Source of the DNA: Phytoactinopolyspora halotolerans
Lineage (GTDB): Bacteria; Actinomycetota; Actinomycetes; Jiangellales; Jiangellaceae
Reading direction: 5' to 3'
NCBI RefSeq assembly: GCF_010550675.1
Contig: NZ_JAAGOA010000001.1
Location: forward strand, 1-64,000
DNA: 64,000 nucleotides
The position numbers and the translations under genes were made by a program. The notes under the pieces are model-generated. The model made no database searches. It worked only from the letters and a program-made list of their open reading frames with translations, and had not been told where the DNA came from. Numbering within the stretch: position 1 is the stretch's first letter; each line of letters opens with the position of its first letter. Positions 9,401 through 16,059 of this stretch are shown here, piece after piece.

Positions 9401-10124
9401 CCTGGAGAACCAGGTGGTGGGCGTCGACGTCGCGTCGCCGGAGGAGCCGGTCCAGCCACATCCGGCACGGCCAGATCCGGCGCATCCGGCTCCCGCTCCG
9501 GCGCGCGACACGTCGGCAGACACCGCTCAGCTATCCCTCTTCGATGTGGGCGAGTCCCCGGACGGGTTCCTGGAACCGGCGGCCATGGCGGCCACGGCGG
9601 CCGACGATCCGCTCACTGGTGCCGGCATCAGGTGGTATCCGGTCCAGCACACCGGTTGTTCCGTCCGCAGCGATGCGGAGGTGGACGTCGTCGAGGGTCT
9701 CGTCGACCGGCTGGTCGGGCGCCCCTGGATCGACGCGGACGGTCAGACGTCGCCGCTGGGGCCGGACGATATCCTCGTCGTCGCCCCGTACAACGCCCAG
9801 GTGGGTCAGCTGATCAACCGGCTCGACGGCCGCGCCCGGGTCGGAACCGTGGACAAGTTCCAGGGCCAGGAAGCGCCGGTCGTCATCGTCTCGCTGACCA
9901 CATCCTCAGCCGAGGAGGCGCCGCGCGGCATCGACTTCGTGGCGAACCGGAACCGGTTGAACGTGGCGGTCTCCCGTGCCCGTTCGCTGGCGATCCTGGT
10001 GGGAAGCCCGGCCCTGCTCACGGCACCGGCCGCCGGCGTCGGCCAACTGCAGGGCATCAACACGCTCTGCCGCCTCGTCGAGCACGCTCCGTCCTCAATG
10101 AGATACGAGTTTGGTGCGTCATAG
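6480..10124 (+). CDS. TM0106-family RecB-like nuclease / DEDD exonuclease / SF1 helicase fusion
   Basis: A 1214-residue multidomain nucleic-acid enzyme. The N-terminal part resembles RecB/Cas4 nucleases: Asp in HADF (about 113), D-x-K in ADTKL (about 132-135), then QMAVYAQ. An early Cys22 plus CAICPWADTC (about 213-222) give four cysteines in the Cas4/AddB iron-sulfur layout. Residues about 318-490 carry RNase H-fold 3'-5' exonuclease motifs FLDLEGDPF, HYAPYEPSRL and YNRDDC. The C-terminal half is a superfamily 1 (DNA2/NAM7-like) helicase: Walker A GPPGAGKT (about 772), VVDEAGQF (about 880), DKFQGQE (about 1124) and NVAVSRARS. Start ATG 6480 is chosen because AAGGGGGTGG precedes it; an in-frame ATG at 6450 has no such site. 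The stop lies inside a hairpin. A repair or processing role is inferred. Confidence 0.88.
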   Translation: MYLAGTEHLVLSPTDLVAHLECPHLTTLNRDVAEGRRPRPHNDDASAQVVRTRGDAHEAAVLAEMSAAHRVVEIPRGSGPAEAEELTVAAMKDGADRIFQATFYDGRWRGHADFLIRNDARPSHLGAWSYDIADTKLAKHVKASALLQMAVYAQRLEQLQGVPPETLTVILGTSESVSVPYVDVAAYTRHAMREFETWLADPPDTYPVRIAHCAICPWADTCEEQWRADDDLVLVPFLRRDQRDAFHDAGVTTVEELAATDDDALAAITGIGAATRRRLAAQARLQVGARAQQVPPYDLITPPEPGRGLAMLPEPDDGDLFLDLEGDPFFGDHGIEYLWGISDARDAFTAWWAHDADAERRAFEHVVDHIMQTWEQHPGMHVYHYAPYEPSRLKTLSQRYSTRVDEVDALLRGERLVDLYAVVRQGLRIGTESYSIKALEQFYDPDARTGASVKDAGSSIVEYERWLIERDQSILDAIEAYNRDDCVSTRRLRDWLEQRRDELIAVTGPMLRPGDLGTGPEQHLAERDPELEAIEARLLDGVPDDPDARTATQQASVLLVNLLEWHRRENRAEWWEYFRTRMLSLDELVEDPATIGGLHSPELVRTEKRSGVWRYQMPPQECRMRIGEQVEHADADGGTSTVVRLDPDLGQIELKRSLDRKDAHPDGLLPSGPVPTKTLEKALRRVGIWVAEQGIEADGPYRGIRDLLLGLPPRLPDDVPLRLVSATATAATTTGTAVATATGSRPGPGPEPGADALCRAAPALTGALPVQGPPGAGKTYAGSHAIIQLLRSGKTVGITALSHRAITNLLDAVMAADSTARPVVRAAQKADESNGSRHDRVTVVASNDEIEASLADGSINLVAGTAWLFAREKVRVDALVVDEAGQFSLANTVAAAAAADSLILLGDPRQLAQPSKGIHPEGAGVSALEHVLGEHDTVPPDRGLFLDVTWRMHPAVCAPISELSYDGLLHARGGLENQVVGVDVASPEEPVQPHPARPDPAHPAPAPARDTSADTAQLSLFDVGESPDGFLEPAAMAATAADDPLTGAGIRWYPVQHTGCSVRSDAEVDVVEGLVDRLVGRPWIDADGQTSPLGPDDILVVAPYNAQVGQLINRLDGRARVGTVDKFQGQEAPVVIVSLTTSSAEEAPRGIDFVANRNRLNVAVSRARSLAILVGSPALLTAPAAGVGQLQGINTLCRLVEHAPSSMRYEFGAS

Positions 10125-10145
10125 CGCCCTAAACACGCATCTCAT
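10098..10145. terminator. Hairpin, copy 1 of a gene-end palindrome family
   Basis: Arms 10098-10118 and 10125-10145 pair at 17 of 21 positions around a 6-base loop. The stop codon of the upstream CDS (10122-10124) sits in the loop, so the palindrome also encodes the last protein residues. The sequence is closely related to the perfect hairpin at 11384-11433. Confidence 0.75.
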
Positions 10146-10156
10146 CTGCGGCGTGT

Positions 10157-10254
10157 CCGGGCACATAGGCGAACCCGGGCGAGCCCCGTGCCCGGTTATC
10201 CACAACGTATCTCAATGAGTGAGACTTGCCGCCAGTTCTGCTGAGTTATCCACA
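10157..10254. promoter_or_regulatory. Leader of the AbiEi/DUF559-like gene: hairpin plus two DnaA-box-like 9-mers
   Basis: An 8-bp hairpin (CCGGGCAC at 10157-10164, GTGCCCGG at 10188-10195) is followed by two direct copies of TTATCCACA at 10196-10204 and 10246-10254, exactly 50 bases apart. TTATCCACA is the high-affinity DnaA box in many bacteria. Two boxes are too few for an origin; they could be DnaA-responsive promoter sites or chance. Confidence 0.35.
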
Positions 10255-10306
10255 CCGACGCACTCAGCCTGGCGGAGCGAGGCAGCGATGAGCACACTGT
10301 TCGACC

Positions 10307-11380
10307 ATGGTTCCGGAGCTGCTCCTGCACGTCATCCGCCGCCAGGATGGGCTCGTCACCCGGCAGCAGGCGCTCGCGGCCGGCATGTCCCTCGACGCGT
10401 GGAAACACGCCACCCGGCCGGGCGGTCGATGGCGACGCGTCGTACGTGCCGTGTATGCGACGTTCACCGGGCCGCTGGGTGACATCCACCGGCTACGAGC
10501 CGCCATCCTGCACGCGGGTCCCGATGCCGCTATCACGGGAGCATGGGCATGCTGGATGCACGGGCTGCGGTATGGGCCGGCTCGGAGCGAGCTCATCCTG
10601 GTCTCGGTGCCACAGCGCCGCCGCGTCGGCTCGAACGGCTTCGTCGTCGTGACACGGCATGCTCGCGCGGACCTCGACCACGATTCCTGGATCGATACCG
10701 AGGCAGCCGGCGACCTGGGGGTCTCCATAGCGATGTCGTACCAGGCGCCCGATGGACTCGCGGGGACGGCACGCCCTGGGGTGATCCCGATGCTGCCGAC
10801 CGCCCTCGCCGTTGTCGACACGATCACCAGGCCCCGCCTGCTACCGGCCGGCTGGTCTGCGACGTGCGCCCACGACGACGGGTGTCCAGCCTGCCGTGGC
10901 GGCCGTTCCCACGCCGCCGATGCTCTGCGGAACGTCCGCGCCTTGATGTGCGAGGCGGTGCAGCGCGACGCCTGCACCGTGGACGGGCTACGTCGTGCGC
11001 TCGATCAAGCCGGGCGTCGACACACCGCGCTTGCGCGCCGCGTTCTCGACGACCTGGACATCGGGTGCCGATCTGCTCCGGAGTGCGAGCTGCGAGATCT
11101 CATCCGGACCAGCTCCATCCTCCCGGAGCCGCTGTGGAATCGTCCGTTGCCCGGTGCGCGCGGCATCTACCCGGACGCATGCTGGCCCGAGGCGAGGTTG
11201 GTGATCGAGGTCGACTCGCGATCGTTCCACGGGTTCGGGGACGCGCCCGGCAGGACGGAACGCCGGCGCGCCGAGTATGCGAGGCTCGGCTGGCGGGTGC
11301 TGCCGGTGACGCCGCAGCGGATCCGTCAAGATCCTGCCGGTTTGCTCGCGGAGATCGAGGCGGCCTACCAGGCCGCATAG
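10307..11380 (+). CDS. AbiEi-like N-terminal domain with C-terminal DUF559/Vsr-like nuclease domain
   Basis: A 357-residue protein. The first 100 residues resemble the winged-helix of AbiEi-type antitoxins (VIRRQDGLVTRQQALAAG, then WRRVVRAVYATF). The last 110 resemble DUF559, a Vsr-like PD-(D/E)xK fold, with ECELRDLIR, CWPEARLVIEVDSRSFHG, RTERRRAEYARLGWRV and LPVTPQRI. Between them is an unusual insert, CAHDDGCPACRGGRSH, with three cysteines and two histidines that could bind metal. Such proteins are multicopy in actinobacteria and of unknown function; no AbiEii toxin is next door. The gene is bracketed by two related hairpins. The start at ATG 10307 lacks a strong ribosome site. Confidence 0.75.
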   Translation: MVPELLLHVIRRQDGLVTRQQALAAGMSLDAWKHATRPGGRWRRVVRAVYATFTGPLGDIHRLRAAILHAGPDAAITGAWACWMHGLRYGPARSELILVSVPQRRRVGSNGFVVVTRHARADLDHDSWIDTEAAGDLGVSIAMSYQAPDGLAGTARPGVIPMLPTALAVVDTITRPRLLPAGWSATCAHDDGCPACRGGRSHAADALRNVRALMCEAVQRDACTVDGLRRALDQAGRRHTALARRVLDDLDIGCRSAPECELRDLIRTSSILPEPLWNRPLPGARGIYPDACWPEARLVIEVDSRSFHGFGDAPGRTERRRAEYARLGWRVLPVTPQRIRQDPAGLLAEIEAAYQAA

Positions 11381-11383
11381 ACG

Positions 11384-11433
11384 GATGGGATGCGAGTTCA
11401 GGGCGTTATAGCGCCCTGAACTCGCATCCCATC
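11384..11433. terminator. Hairpin, copy 2: perfect 22-bp palindrome at convergent gene ends
   Basis: The arms 11384-11405 and 11412-11433 are perfect inverse complements over 22 bases with a 6-base loop TTATAG. The structure begins 4 bases after the forward stop (11378-11380) and overlaps the reverse-strand stop (11432-11434). It should terminate transcription from both sides. Confidence 0.85.
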
Positions 11434-12052
11434 ACCGTGTCTGTCCCGGTTTGGGGAGCAGCGTGTCGCTCATCTCCTCGATGTGGAGGCGCCACTCGTC
11501 CGGGTCGGTCGGCAACGTGTCCGGTGCGGCGTGGGCGAACTGTATGTGGCCCAGATAGACGCTGACCGCCAGCAGCGCGCGGCGACGGGCCTCGGCAGGC
11601 GGAACGGCCAGTTCCTCGAAGAGGGACGCGACGTAGCTCACCCGGCGCTCGGTTACTCGTCGCATCACCGGGGCAACGAGCGGATGGTCGGCTGTAGCCA
11701 GCAGCGCCACCTCGATGCTGTCGTTACGGCTGTAGCCGACGACCAGGGCAAACAGCTGACGCAGCCGTGCTGAAGGATCGGAGTCCGCCTCGATGCGGCT
11801 GATCAGTGACTCGGTGTGCTCGTGTTCCCAGAGCTTCAGCGCCGCCTCGATCAGCGCCTCCCGGTTGGCGAAATGCCAGTAGAAGCTGCCCTTGGTGGTG
11901 CCCAACCGGGCTGCGAGCGGCTCCACCGCGACCGCGCCCAGGCCGCCTTCGCCGATCGCCGTGAGCGCCGCGCGTGCCCAGTCATCCCCCGACAATCGCC
12001 GACGAGTCCCCCCTCGTCCTGCTGCGCCGGCCCTCGTCGATTCCGTATTCAC
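11432..12052 (-). CDS. TetR family regulator
   Basis: A 206-residue TetR protein. The helix-turn-helix is at about 25-65 (VAVEPLAARLGTTKGSFYWH then FANREALIEAAL). The C-terminal domain contains LRQLFALVVGYSR and a late VSVYLGHIQF helix. It starts at GTG 12052, and a pair of palindromic operator copies begins three bases upstream and extends toward the divergent SRPBCC-DUF2867 gene, so it probably represses both. The ligand is unknown. Its stop lies in the convergent hairpin with the AbiEi/DUF559-like gene. Confidence 0.9.
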   Translation of the reverse strand: MNTESTRAGAAGRGGTRRRLSGDDWARAALTAIGEGGLGAVAVEPLAARLGTTKGSFYWHFANREALIEAALKLWEHEHTESLISRIEADSDPSARLRQLFALVVGYSRNDSIEVALLATADHPLVAPVMRRVTERRVSYVASLFEELAVPPAEARRRALLAVSVYLGHIQFAHAAPDTLPTDPDEWRLHIEEMSDTLLPKPGQTR

Positions 12053-12054
12053 TC

Positions 12055-12098
12055 ACCGTACGGTACCGTATGGAGCAGCACCATACGCCACCGTACGG
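12055..12098. promoter_or_regulatory. TetR operator pair (inverted 18-mers)
   Basis: CCGTACGGTACCGTATGG at 12056-12073 is matched at 16 of 18 positions by the reverse complement of 12081-12098, seven bases away, making one large palindrome. The half-site CCGTAYGG occurs repeatedly. It lies between the divergent TetR (12052) and SRPBCC-DUF2867 (12148) genes. Confidence 0.75.
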
Positions 12099-12147
12099 AG
12101 TCGTAGAGCAGGTCAGACCTTCGGCAGTCACGCGGGAGAGGATCACG

Positions 12148-13143
12148 ATGCGGAACATCCACGTGCGCACCATCGACGCCCCGGCCGCGGTGGTCGGTCC
12201 GTTCCTCGACGGGATCGGCCAGGACGGCGATCGCCTCTGGCCATCGCCCGCGTGGGTGCCGATGCGGCTGGACCGGCCGGTTCAAGTCGGTGCGGACGGC
12301 GGTCACGGCCCGATCCGTTACTGGGTCACCGAGTACGAACCCGGCCGGCGGGTACGCTTCGCATTCCACCCGGAGGGCGGCATCGAGGGTTACCACGAGT
12401 TGTCCGTCGAACCTCTCGACGATCAACGCTGCACCGTGCGTCACGTCCTCGACGCGCAGCCGCGCGGTGCGATGCGCGTCTTGGTCCCGCTGGCCGTTCG
12501 CTGGGCACACGACGCCGTCCTGGAAGACCTGCTGGACAACGCAGAGCGCGCCGCCACCGGCACTGTACGGCAGCCGGCGCGCTGGTCGCCCTGGGTCAGG
12601 TTCCTGCGCCGGTTTCTCGAGTTCCCGAAGCCGACGGCCGTTCCGATCCCCGCCGACGCCCGTCTCGCTCGCGCGGCACTGGCCGAGGTCATGCTCGAAG
12701 ATGCGTGGCAGCTGCCGATGCTCCCGGGCATGCCCCGCGATCCTGCCGTCTGGGCGGATGCGATCTTCCGGGATCCGCCGCGTTGGGTGGGTGCGGCACT
12801 GCTGCTCCGCAACCAGCTGGTCCGACTCGTGGGCATCGAGCAGGGCGATCGGACCGCCTTCGACACGGTGGACCGCGACGGCGACGAGATCCTGCTCGGA
12901 ACCGACGCCGGTCATCTCGACTTCCGCGCATCGATCCTGACCGAGGACCACGCCGTGACGCTCTCCACCGTGGTCACCGTGCACAATCGCCGCGGCCGCC
13001 TCTACATGGCGCTGGTGTGGCGGCTCCACCCGCTCGTGGTCAGGAGCATGTTCAAGCGCGCTTTCCGCACGCTCGCGGCCGACCCGGAACGCGGCGCCGC
13101 ACCTCAGCCGCCTTGGGCCTCGGCCACCCGGCGCATCCAGTAG
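12148..13143 (+). CDS. SRPBCC-like / DUF2867 two-domain protein
   Basis: A 331-residue protein starting at ATG 12148 behind GGGAGAGG. The N-terminal about 150 residues look like a SRPBCC (START-like) lipid/aromatic-binding domain (RTIDAPAAVVGPFLDGIGQ, YEPGRRVRFAF, HELSVEPLDD, CTVRHVLDA). The C-terminal half matches DUF2867 (LLLRNQLVRLVGI, LDFRASILTEDHAVTLST, MALVWRLHPLVVRSMFKRA). The function is unproven; the fold suggests binding a hydrophobic small molecule. Its 3' end overlaps the convergent proline dehydrogenase gene by 40 bases, so the two transcripts are antisense there. It is probably controlled by the divergent TetR. Confidence 0.8.
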   Translation: MRNIHVRTIDAPAAVVGPFLDGIGQDGDRLWPSPAWVPMRLDRPVQVGADGGHGPIRYWVTEYEPGRRVRFAFHPEGGIEGYHELSVEPLDDQRCTVRHVLDAQPRGAMRVLVPLAVRWAHDAVLEDLLDNAERAATGTVRQPARWSPWVRFLRRFLEFPKPTAVPIPADARLARAALAEVMLEDAWQLPMLPGMPRDPAVWADAIFRDPPRWVGAALLLRNQLVRLVGIEQGDRTAFDTVDRDGDEILLGTDAGHLDFRASILTEDHAVTLSTVVTVHNRRGRLYMALVWRLHPLVVRSMFKRAFRTLAADPERGAAPQPPWASATRRIQ

Positions 13144-14006
13144 CGGAACCACTGCTCACCGTACGGCGCGTAGATGCGCACCGGAACGCCGCGGCCGATC
13201 AGGGCGCGCGCGTCGTCCTCCCGGACGCCGAGCAGCATCTCCACGGAGGCGCTGGGGAGGGCGGCCAGCAGCGCCTCCCGGATGACCGGGTCATGGGTGG
13301 CCACGACCACGTCGCCGCCCGCTGCGCCGGCTTGGTGAGCCAGCCGTATGTAGGCGGTGTCGGTCTGCTCTCCCCACGGGTAGGCGACGTCGGTCTGCTC
13401 CAGGTATGCGCCCTTCACCAGACGGATCGGCACCTGTGCCGCCAGGAGCCGATCGACGTCGCCGGAGCTGCGGCGCAGGTTGGCCTGTACCGTCGCCAGA
13501 ACCGGTGCACCCGCCTCGGCGAGGGCCAGAGTCAGGTCCATGATGGCGGGCGTGCGCCAGTGCTCCTCGGCACTGATCTCCAGCCGTGACCCGGCGGGCA
13601 GCACTTCCAGCAGCTGCTCGACGTGCCGGCGGCAGGAGTCCACGCCAAGGTCAAGGCCGAGGTTGGACGGAACGATCTCCAGGCATACGTCCCCGCTCAC
13701 CGCTTGAAGCGCCGCAGCGGCGTCGCGGTATCCGGCGACGACGCGCTGCACGCCGTCCTCGTCATTGGCCTCGCCGAACAGGTCGAGGCTGACGCTGAAG
13801 CCGGCGTCGACGAGCCGCTGGACGGTCTTCAGCGCCTCGTCGAGGGTGCGACCGGCCACGTATCGACGTGCCGCCGTGTACGCGAGGTCTTCGGTGACCC
13901 GGTTCGACCGGACCGCCGACTCGAATCGTGCATTCGTGGCGAGCGCGTACAGCGCTCGGCGGGACAGCGCAGGCATCACGTTGATCAACGTAGCAGGCGC
14001 ACGCAC
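13104..14006 (-). CDS. Proline dehydrogenase
   Basis: A 300-residue FAD-dependent TIM-barrel enzyme of the monofunctional PRODH type, which oxidises L-proline to pyrroline-5-carboxylate at the membrane. Family motifs are present: VSLDLFGEAN, LEIVPSNLGLD, RLEISAEEHWRT, IRLVKGAYLE, VVATHDP and the C-terminal YGEQWFRYWMRR. The GTG start at 14006 lies two bases after the TetR stop, implying translational coupling; an ATG at 13976 is an alternative, and neither has a clear Shine-Dalgarno. No P5C dehydrogenase is nearby, so the second proline-degradation step must be encoded elsewhere. Confidence 0.88.
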   Translation of the reverse strand: MRAPATLINVMPALSRRALYALATNARFESAVRSNRVTEDLAYTAARRYVAGRTLDEALKTVQRLVDAGFSVSLDLFGEANDEDGVQRVVAGYRDAAAALQAVSGDVCLEIVPSNLGLDLGVDSCRRHVEQLLEVLPAGSRLEISAEEHWRTPAIMDLTLALAEAGAPVLATVQANLRRSSGDVDRLLAAQVPIRLVKGAYLEQTDVAYPWGEQTDTAYIRLAHQAGAAGGDVVVATHDPVIREALLAALPSASVEMLLGVREDDARALIGRGVPVRIYAPYGEQWFRYWMRRVAEAQGG

Positions 14007-14008
14007 CG

Positions 14009-14599
14009 TCAGTGTGGTAACGCTCCCGCGAGTACGGTGGCGACCACGTTCCGCACCGCCTCGGTGTCCGGCGGGCCGCTCTCCCGGTCGGCGAACTGGA
14101 GGTGCACTGCCCCGATCAGCGTCGGCGCCAGCGTGTCGACGTCGGCGTCCGCCGCCACGCGTCCCTGATCCTGCTCGGCCCTCAGGTACATGGCGATCAT
14201 GTCCGTGGCTTCGGCGAGCACCGGTACACCGGTCGGCCGAACCTGACGCAGCCGAGCGCGCAGCCCGTCCCGGAAGGTGACCAGGCCGACGATCGACACC
14301 GCGACCGAGTCGAAGAGAACGACGAGCGCATCGGCAAGGTTGCCGGCGACGGTGCCGGCCCCGGAGGCGTCGTGCAGCGCCTCGGACTGGCGCTCGATGC
14401 AGGTGACGCGGTCCAGCACCATCGCGGCGAGGAAATCGTCGAAGTCGCTGAAGTGCCGGTGCAGCACACCTTTGGCGCAGCCCGCTTCGGTGGTGACCGC
14501 TCGGCTGGTCAACGCGGTGGGACCGTCTCGGAGCAGAACGCGCTCCGCGGCATCGAACAGCTGCCGGCGGGCGTCGCGCATGGCTACCCCCGTCGGCAC
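14009..14599 (-). CDS. TetR family regulator coupled to proline dehydrogenase
   Basis: A 196-residue TetR protein. The helix-turn-helix spans about 28-62 (LTSRAVTTEAGCAKGVLHRH, FSDFDDFLAAM). It starts at GTG 14599 behind AGGAGG. It is the first gene of an apparent two-gene operon with proline dehydrogenase (2-base gap) and is divergent from a methyltransferase. Two palindromic operator copies lie in the divergent gap, one overlapping the methyltransferase start, so repression of both directions is likely. Confidence 0.88.
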   Translation of the reverse strand: MPTGVAMRDARRQLFDAAERVLLRDGPTALTSRAVTTEAGCAKGVLHRHFSDFDDFLAAMVLDRVTCIERQSEALHDASGAGTVAGNLADALVVLFDSVAVSIVGLVTFRDGLRARLRQVRPTGVPVLAEATDMIAMYLRAEQDQGRVAADADVDTLAPTLIGAVHLQFADRESGPPDTEAVRNVVATVLAGALPH

Positions 14600-14646
14600 G
14601 TGGCCTCCTCTCGCGTCATCTGCGCATCGTACCGCCGCGCTTGACG

Positions 14647-14685
14647 AGTGGGCATACGCCCACTCATAGTGGGCACATGCCCACT
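14647..14685. promoter_or_regulatory. Two tandem TetR operators 21 bp apart
   Basis: AGTGGGCATACGCCCACT (14647-14664) and AGTGGGCACATGCCCACT (14668-14685) are both perfect palindromes over their outer halves. Their starts are 21 bases apart, two helical turns, placing repressor dimers on the same DNA face. The second contains the ATG (14677) of the methyltransferase. Confidence 0.8.
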
Positions 14686-15534
14686 AGCCCGGAACAGCGG
14701 GAGCAAGCCTCCCGGCCCGCACCTGATCCTCAGCCCCATCAAGCACGGCAGATAGCCGAGTCGTTCGGCGTGGACGTCGAACGCTATGACCGCGCCCGGC
14801 CCCGCTATCCGGACGCCATGGTCACGCGGATCGTCGCCGCCAGTCCCGGTTCGGACGTGCTCGACGTCGGATCCGGCACCGGCATCGAGGCCCGCCAATT
14901 CCAGGCAGCCGGTTGCCGCGTGCTCGGCATCGAACCCGACGCGCGGATGGCTGACTTCGCCCGGCGCGGCGGCGTGCAGACCGAGGTGGCCACGTTCGAG
15001 GCCTGGGAAACCGCCGGCAGGACGTTCGACGTGGTCATCTCCGGGACCGCATGGCACTGGGTGGATCCGGTATCGGGCGCGCGCAAGGCGGCGGACGTAC
15101 TCCGGCCGGGCGGCCGGATCGCGGCGTTCTGGCACGTCGCCCAACCGCCCACCGACGTGGTCGCGGCCTTCGCCACGGCGTACCGGCAGGCAGCGCCGGA
15201 CGCACCGTTCACCCTCGATGCCGGGTCGAACGCACTGGACGGTTACCAGGCGCTGTTCACCACCGCAGCCGACGGCATCCGCGAGGCAGGATCATTCGAC
15301 GAGCCTGAGCAATGGCGGTTCGACCAGGAACGGGTCTACACCCGGGAGCAGTGGCTGGACGCGCTTCCCACGTCCGGCGCATTGACCCGGCTCCCCGCGG
15401 ACGCGGTCACGGCCGTGCTCGCCTCCGTGGGCGCGGCCGTCGACAGGAGAGGCGGGAGCTTCACGGTGCACGAGACGGTCGTCGTGGTCACTGCCGTACG
15501 CAGCGGCGGCGCGCCCCAGGCCGGCCGGCGCTAG
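14677..15534 (+). CDS. Class I SAM-dependent methyltransferase
   Basis: A 285-residue protein with a Methyltransf_11/25-type domain. SAM-binding motif I is VLDVGSGTGIEARQF, followed by the acidic end of strand 2 in VLGIEPDARM, then FDVVISGTAWHWVDP and LRPGGRIAAFW. The acceptor is unknown. The proposed ATG at 14677 sits inside the operator with no Shine-Dalgarno, so the mRNA may be leaderless; upstream in-frame codons back to 14641 are possible but would place coding sequence through both operators. Its stop overlaps that of the convergent PPOX gene. Confidence 0.85.
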   Translation: MPTSPEQREQASRPAPDPQPHQARQIAESFGVDVERYDRARPRYPDAMVTRIVAASPGSDVLDVGSGTGIEARQFQAAGCRVLGIEPDARMADFARRGGVQTEVATFEAWETAGRTFDVVISGTAWHWVDPVSGARKAADVLRPGGRIAAFWHVAQPPTDVVAAFATAYRQAAPDAPFTLDAGSNALDGYQALFTTAADGIREAGSFDEPEQWRFDQERVYTREQWLDALPTSGALTRLPADAVTAVLASVGAAVDRRGGSFTVHETVVVVTAVRSGGAPQAGRR

Positions 15535-15956
15535 GCCGCATACGCCCAGCCGGACCAGCGTTCGACGTCGACGACGATCACCGGGCCGCGCGGCGCGGCG
15601 TCGTCGGAGTACTGCGGGTACTTGGCGACGAGCAGCTGTATGGCGTGCTCGCGCACCGGCCCGTCCTCGACGACTGCGGCGCGCCCGTCCATCCGGACCC
15701 ACCACAACTGTGTCCAGTCCTCGTCGTACTCATCACAGAGGACGGCGACCTGCGGATTCTCCGCGATGTTGCGCAGCCGTCGCAGCTTCATCGTGGACTT
15801 CGGCTTCTGGTCGATCCCGACGACGAGCCGCTCCTCGTCGAGCGCGAAGGTCACCGGCACCAGGTGCGGACGCTGGTCGGCTCCGGTGGTGGCCAGGCGC
15901 GCCACTCGGCTCGTCGTCACCCGCCGACGGCACTCCGCGATATCGAGTCGCCCCAC
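15531..15956 (-). CDS. PPOX-class, probably F420-dependent oxidoreductase
   Basis: A 141-residue split-barrel flavin/deazaflavin-binding protein resembling the TIGR03668 group of PPOX-class F420-dependent enzymes. Recognisable segments are VARLATTGADQRPHLVPVTF, the KPKSTMKLRRLRNIAENP cofactor-loop stretch, VAVLCDEYDEDWTQLWWVR and a C-terminal WSGWAYAA. The physiological substrate is unknown. The start is uncertain: GTG 15956 fits the family N-terminus, but GGAGG lies only one base before it; the open frame continues to 16148 without family similarity. Confidence 0.82.
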   Translation of the reverse strand: MGRLDIAECRRRVTTSRVARLATTGADQRPHLVPVTFALDEERLVVGIDQKPKSTMKLRRLRNIAENPQVAVLCDEYDEDWTQLWWVRMDGRAAVVEDGPVREHAIQLLVAKYPQYSDDAAPRGPVIVVDVERWSGWAYAA

Positions 15957-16059
15957 GCCTCCACTGTAGGACCGCGGGCCGGACACCCCGTTTGGATCGG
16001 CGGCCGATGGCAACAACGGAACGTGTCCCCACCCCACTCCGCCACGGCAGGAGAGAAGC

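Noticed and set aside
10157-10254. Replication origin based on two DnaA boxes
   Set aside because: Only two boxes, no AT-rich unwinding region and no dnaA/dnaN genes nearby.
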